A DNA stretch of 53,419 bases. Source: Raoultibacter timonensis (GTDB lineage Bacteria > Actinomycetota > Coriobacteriia > Coriobacteriales > Eggerthellaceae). Where the stretch lies: contig NZ_LT964679.1 of the NCBI RefSeq assembly GCF_900240215.1, positions 880,240-933,658 on the forward strand, in the 5' to 3' direction. Shown here in pieces: positions 51,381 through 53,419 of this stretch. The translations under genes were made by a program, and so were the position numbers. Position 1 is the first letter of the stretch; each line of letters starts with the position of its first letter. The notes under the pieces were generated by a model that searched no databases, had not been told where the DNA came from, and saw only the letters and a program-made list of their open reading frames with translations.

Positions 51381-53419
51381 TTATATCTTCTCGACTTGCG
51401 CGAGAACCGAATTGGACGGATTGTGCTTGGCCAGGGGCGACCAGTGATGGCTGACGAGAGTGTTCATGCAACCGCCCACGTCTACGCCGTATTCGTTTAG
51501 CTCTCGATTACGACCTTCTTCCATCGCTACAGCTCCGGGAATGATGCGGGGCGTTACCCGCGCCTCGATTTGCAGCTCTCCCCTATCGTTGAACACGCGG
51601 ACCATGTCGCCCGTTTCGATTCCTCGGGGCTCTGCATCAACGGGGTTCATCCAAAGCTGATGGCGAGATGCCTGTCGCAGCACTTCGATCTGATCGAATT
51701 TTGAGTGGTAGCGGATCTTGGACTTCCAGCTGGAAACCTGAAGGGGGTATTCATCTGTTGCTTCTTGGTATCCCTCGAAATCAGGCTGATACATGGGAAG
51801 GGGGTTGATGACGTCGTGTACCTTGTCGTCGAGCTCCCATGTCTCGGCAACATGCTGCAAGTTTTCGGAGTATATCTCCACTTTCCCGGAAGGAGTAGGG
51901 AGTGGGTTCGCGTTGGGATCTTGGCGAAAATCAGCATACGCAGGGGGGAGGTCGTCGAAGACCCTCGTCCATACACCCATTTCTACGCCTTCCTCGTAGC
52001 TCGGCATGTCGGGATACATGCCGCTTTCCCGAATCATCTCATATCCTGCAAGGGACTTTTCGTCGGGGTTGGACCCGCCTTCGGTAAACTCCTCCCAAAC
52101 ACCGAACCGATCGGCAATATCCGAAAGCCAGTCGAACTCCGAACGGCACTCGCCTGGTGCGTCCTGAACCTTTTGTCCGTATACTAACTGCTCGCACGAA
52201 CCGCTCGTTTGACAAGATGTTACACGCAAAGCTTCTTGAGGCATTATATCGGGAAGGATAAGATCGCAGTATTTCATGGACGAAGTTAAGAACCAATCGG
52301 AGCCGACAATGTACTCACATTTACTTTCGTCTTCGAGAATCGATGCAGCCCAGTTCACATCGGAATTCTGGTTGGCGAGCATGTTGGTGCCGACGTTGTA
52401 GATGAACTTGATGTTGGTCTTCAGCTTCTCGACGCCGAGGATGCCGTCCCGTAAAGCCGTCATCTCCTCGCCGCGCTCAATGGCTTCGATGCGTTTCGTT
52501 ATAGGGATGATCGCGTGAACAGGATTCTCGATCGGCTGGAAACCGGGCCAATAAATCGCATTCGAGCTGCACTTCGGTTTGAGGCCGATGCTTGTTCCCG
52601 GCAGACCCCAATGCCCCGAAACCAAGGGGATCATCATAACCGAGCCCGCTCCCGTCTCACCGTTTTGCCGACGCTGAACGCCAACCCCGTTACCTATATA
52701 GCATGATTTTGCGTTTCCTATATCTCGTGCCAATTGGTATATCTTCTCAACAGGGATGGCTGTTATGGGAGAGGCCCATTCCGGGGTTTTCGGAACCATG
52801 TCGTAGCCGGTGCCTAAAATGTAGTCTTTGTAGGACTTGTTCTGGCCTTTAACTGAATCGGGCATCGTCTCCTCGTCGTAGCCGATGCAATGCGTATGCA
52901 GGAACTCCTCGTCGGCGAACCCTTCGGTGATAAAGACGTAGCAGAGGGCCGCCGCTAAAGCTCCGTCGGTGCCCGGTCGGATGGGAAGCCACTCGTCCGG
53001 ATATCCCGAACTTTCCTCGCCCTGGCGGACGTCGACCCATACGAATCGGGCGCCGTTTTCCCTCGCCTGCGAAAAATCGTACATTACGTTAGCGCCGCCG
53101 ATGCGCGATGTGGCCGCGCTGCAACCGAACATGACTACGAGATCGGCGTCTTTGGCAACCTGAGAGGGACTCCCGAAGTAAGCGCTGCCATAACCTGGGA
53201 ACGAAACATCCGCACCGAAGCCGCCGCTATAGCCTCCGCACAGCATATAGCCCGCAGCAAACTCCGCCTGCGTCTCCGAATCGGTTCCGTAACCGCTCAG
53301 ATAGCCGCCGATAAGGTTCATGAGGCGGGCGGAGTCTCCGCCCAGCCCAAAGGCGGCCTGGGGGCCTCCAGCGCAATTCTTGAACACCGCCTCGTTGCCG
53401 GTAGTATCGATCACCCTTT
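51381..53419 (-). CDS. DMSO-reductase-family molybdopterin subunit (N-terminus outside window)
   Basis: The frame is open to the right window edge and about 679 residues are visible. It matches the DmsA/BisC group: ARLMNLIGGYLSGYGTDSETQ aligns with the segment that holds the Mo-ligand Ser; VVMFGCSAATSR, WVDVRQGEESSGYPDEWLPIRPGTDGALAAAL and HWGLPGTSIG are cofactor-binding segments; the C-terminal domain has HQLWMNPVDAEPRGIETGDMVRVFNDRGEL. The N-terminal [4Fe-4S] region and TAT signal should lie beyond the edge. Substrate cannot be told from sequence; family members reduce S- and N-oxides. Confidence 0.9.
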   Translation of the reverse strand, partial: RVIDTTGNEAVFKNCAGGPQAAFGLGGDSARLMNLIGGYLSGYGTDSETQAEFAAGYMLCGGYSGGFGADVSFPGYGSAYFGSPSQVAKDADLVVMFGCSAATSRIGGANVMYDFSQARENGARFVWVDVRQGEESSGYPDEWLPIRPGTDGALAAALCYVFITEGFADEEFLHTHCIGYDEETMPDSVKGQNKSYKDYILGTGYDMVPKTPEWASPITAIPVEKIYQLARDIGNAKSCYIGNGVGVQRRQNGETGAGSVMMIPLVSGHWGLPGTSIGLKPKCSSNAIYWPGFQPIENPVHAIIPITKRIEAIERGEEMTALRDGILGVEKLKTNIKFIYNVGTNMLANQNSDVNWAASILEDESKCEYIVGSDWFLTSSMKYCDLILPDIMPQEALRVTSCQTSGSCEQLVYGQKVQDAPGECRSEFDWLSDIADRFGVWEEFTEGGSNPDEKSLAGYEMIRESGMYPDMPSYEEGVEMGVWTRVFDDLPPAYADFRQDPNANPLPTPSGKVEIYSENLQHVAETWELDDKVHDVINPLPMYQPDFEGYQEATDEYPLQVSSWKSKIRYHSKFDQIEVLRQASRHQLWMNPVDAEPRGIETGDMVRVFNDRGELQIEARVTPRIIPGAVAMEEGRNRELNEYGVDVGGCMNTLVSHHWSPLAKHNPSNSVLAQVEKI

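Overview
The window is a GC-rich, gene-dense chromosomal segment. Its genes point to an anaerobic actinobacterium of class Coriobacteriia, most likely family Eggerthellaceae. Evidence for this is a multi-subunit DMSO-reductase-type operon, TAT-exported flavoprotein reductases of the fumarate-reductase kind, a SpoVS homologue in a genome that otherwise looks non-sporulating, and an actinobacterial/Firmicute-type SOS box. I could not run a database search, so genus and species are not assigned.

Positions 1-36000 are a core housekeeping block, almost entirely on the + strand: the tail of a sensor kinase; a periplasmic-sensing diguanylate cyclase; rpsO-pnp; dapB-dapA-rnj; ftsK-rodZ; a yajQ-type protein; rimO; a fused pgsA-cinA; recA-recX; rny; a GHKL ATPase with spoVS; miaB-miaA; dapF-dapL; a 1271-residue beta-helix surface protein with a sortase-like tail; hflX; lexA with a divergent SOS-controlled small membrane protein; an ABC-F ATPase with a possible leader peptide; and nrdR-dut. 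The order rpsO-pnp-dapA-rnj-spoIIIE/ftsK-rodZ-pgsA-cinA-recA-rny-spoVS-miaB resembles the Bacillus subtilis arrangement, with local replacements. Three mRNA-decay nucleases (PNPase, RNase J, RNase Y) and four lysine/diaminopimelate genes (dapA, dapB, dapF, dapL) lie in it.

Positions 36000-48500 are an accessory region: a MerR-type regulator behind a promoter with three palindromic operators; a small membrane protein; an IS30-type transposase; a degenerate tyrosine recombinase; gene relics; two TAT-exported lipoprotein-like FAD reductases, each next to a regulator (a degenerate Fic/winged-helix protein and a LysR protein); a flavoprotein relic; and a decayed IS110 element. Short related repeats mark several junctions.

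Positions 48500-53419 hold a - strand respiratory operon: a DMSO-reductase-family catalytic subunit (truncated by the window edge), two paralogous four-cluster iron-sulfur subunits, a TorD/DmsD-type chaperone and a DmsC-type membrane anchor. With the flavoproteins it suggests anaerobic respiration of organic acceptors that cannot be named from sequence alone.

The SOS network can be read directly: recA and the lexA intergenic region carry boxes of the form CGAAC-N4-GTTCG sitting inside well-formed promoters.
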